From Sphingomonadales bacterium UBA7473 (GTDB lineage Bacteria > Pseudomonadota > Alphaproteobacteria > Sphingomonadales > Sphingomonadaceae): a DNA stretch of 5,865 nt. Numbering within the stretch: position 1 is the stretch's first letter; each line of letters begins with the position of its first letter. Of the stretch, positions 4,993-5,865 are shown one piece after another. The DNA is taken from positions 1 to 5,865 of the forward strand of contig DLOX01000188.1 in assembly GCA_002478575.1 (NCBI GenBank), written 5' to 3'. Below the pieces are notes generated by a model. The model was given only the letters and a program-made list of their open reading frames with translations, did no database searches and was not told the origin of the DNA. Position numbers and translations under genes: made by a program.

Positions 4993-5865
4993 ATGATCCC
5001 AGACTCCATTTCTTTCGTTGAAGTTGGTCCGCGCGACGGACTTCAAAATGAATCGGTGCTGATCAGCACTGCTGACAAATTGTCGCTCATCGGGCGGGCC
5101 ATCGATGCTGGAGCTCGCCGGATCGAAGTAACGAGCTTTGTTCATCCCAAACGCGTCCCCCAAATGGCCGATGCGGAAGATGTCTGCGCGGGCCTGCCCG
5201 TTCGGACGGACATGAACTATATTGGCTTGGTTCTGAACGAACGAGGTGCAGATAGGGCGATCGCAACGGGGCGGATCAATCAACTTGGCGCCGTATCTGT
5301 TGCCACGGATCAATTTGCTATCGCCAATCAGGGCCAATCCAGCGATGAGTCAGTTGCTGCGGCTAAGGCTATCGTCGCACAAGCCAAGGCCGCTGGACTG
5401 ACTGGCCAAATCACCATTTCCGCGGCCTTTGGTTGCCCCTTTGAAGGGGAAGTGTCTGAGGATCGGGTGGTTGCAATGGCGGCCAAGATTGCCGAGGCAG
5501 ATCCTGTTGAGATTGCGCTCGCCGATACCATTGGTGTGGGCAATCCAGCCCATGTTGCTCGCCTCGTGGAGAAAGTGGCGACTATGATCGCGCCCATCCC
5601 CGTGCGCGTTCACTTCCACAACACGCGTGGAACCGGGCTTGCCAATGTGTGGGCAGCCATTGGGGCCGGCGCGACGATTGTTGATGCGTCGATGGGCGGA
5701 TTGGGCGGATGCCCCTTTGCTCCCGGCGCATCGGGCAATGTGGCAAGTGAAGATGTAGTGTTCATGCTGGAAAGGGCCGGGGTTTCAACCGGCATTGATC
5801 TGGCAAAAATGATCGAAGGCAGCCGGTGGCTAAGCGATGTGATGGGGCGTTCCCTCCCCAGCATG
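4993..5865 (+). CDS. Hydroxymethylglutaryl-CoA lyase-like protein (HMGL/DRE-TIM family), 3' end outside window
   Basis: An open frame of 291 codons with no stop before the window ends; the family is about 300 residues, so only a short tail is missing. HMG-CoA lyase cleaves 3-hydroxy-3-methylglutaryl-CoA to acetyl-CoA and acetoacetate in a TIM barrel with a divalent metal. The hallmarks are all present: VGPRDGLQNE (11-20, with Arg14 and metal ligand Asp15), IEVTSFVHPKRVPQMAD (44-60, Glu45), ALADTIGVG (175-183), the metal-binding HFHNTRG (207-213, His207 and His209), and the Cys loop GLGGCPFAPGASGN (236-249, catalytic Cys240, metal ligand Asn249). Bona fide HMG-CoA lyases usually read HCHDTYG at the His motif, so a related branched hydroxyacyl-CoA may be the real substrate. 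The ATG at 4993 is chosen; an adjacent in-frame GTG (4990) is possible, and GAGAAG (4976-4981) is a weak ribosome binding site that fits the GTG slightly better. An operator-like palindrome lies just upstream. I give no symbol because substrate specificity is uncertain. Confidence 0.92.
   Translation, partial: MIPDSISFVEVGPRDGLQNESVLISTADKLSLIGRAIDAGARRIEVTSFVHPKRVPQMADAEDVCAGLPVRTDMNYIGLVLNERGADRAIATGRINQLGAVSVATDQFAIANQGQSSDESVAAAKAIVAQAKAAGLTGQITISAAFGCPFEGEVSEDRVVAMAAKIAEADPVEIALADTIGVGNPAHVARLVEKVATMIAPIPVRVHFHNTRGTGLANVWAAIGAGATIVDASMGGLGGCPFAPGASGNVASEDVVFMLERAGVSTGIDLAKMIEGSRWLSDVMGRSLPSM

Noticed and set aside
4918..5337. 139-codon minus-strand open frame overlapping the GntR 3' end and the lyase-like gene, and others at 5328-5864 on the same strand
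   Set aside because: The plus-strand frame from 4993 is a complete HMGL-family sequence with all catalytic motifs, so the minus-strand frames are shadows.
1..5865. tRNA/rRNA genes, CRISPR arrays, insertion-sequence ends or phage attachment sites
   Set aside because: No repeat-spacer pattern, transposase, tRNA-like cloverleaf or flanking direct repeats were seen. Apart from the terminator, the divergent gap and the 47-base gap at 4946-4992, the window is filled with coding sequence.

Overview
The window looks like an accessory catabolic locus from an alphaproteobacterium, most probably a member of the Sphingomonadales. The evidence for that placement is a large TonB-dependent receptor of the sphingomonad type (N-terminal EIIVTA TonB box, plug motif KGPQGAIYGRNAAAGAI) inside a small-molecule degradation operon, together with moderate GC and alphaproteobacterial codon use. 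This is inference; no marker gene is present to fix the genus.

Layout. A bidirectional rho-independent terminator occupies the far left (about 11-48). To its right lies a tightly packed four-gene operon on the minus strand, transcribed from about 4.2 kb towards the left: an Asp/Glu/hydantoin racemase-superfamily protein (3451-4203, GTG start), two tandem, homologous SnoaL/NTF2-like small proteins (3020-3451 and 2622-3020), and a TonB-dependent outer-membrane receptor (67-2595). The first three genes overlap by single bases (TGATG junctions); the receptor follows after 26 bases. Divergently, on the plus strand, come a GntR-family (FadR/FCD-type) transcriptional regulator (4271-4945) and then a HMG-CoA lyase-like gene (4993 to beyond the right end, open for 291 codons).

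Regulation. The same palindrome, TTGTATACAA, occurs twice: once between the divergent operons (4243-4252) and once just upstream of the lyase-like gene (4959-4970, extended to TTTGTATACAAA). This has the size and symmetry of a GntR/FadR-family operator. The simplest model is that the GntR protein controls itself, the leftward operon and the lyase operon, probably released by a carboxylate or acyl-CoA pathway intermediate.

How the parts may work together (inference). The receptor imports a bulky or poorly soluble compound across the outer membrane. The racemase-superfamily protein and the two SnoaL-like proteins act on it or on an early intermediate, and the HMGL-family lyase performs a retro-aldol/Claisen-type cleavage of a branched 3-hydroxyacyl-CoA. 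Two details stand out. Both SnoaL-like proteins keep the Tyr/Asp/His arrangement (D-to-H spacing 48 residues) of catalytic dehydratases/dehydrochlorinases such as BaiE and LinA. The racemase-superfamily protein has Thr and Ser where the two catalytic cysteines of that superfamily normally sit. The substrate cannot be read from this window.
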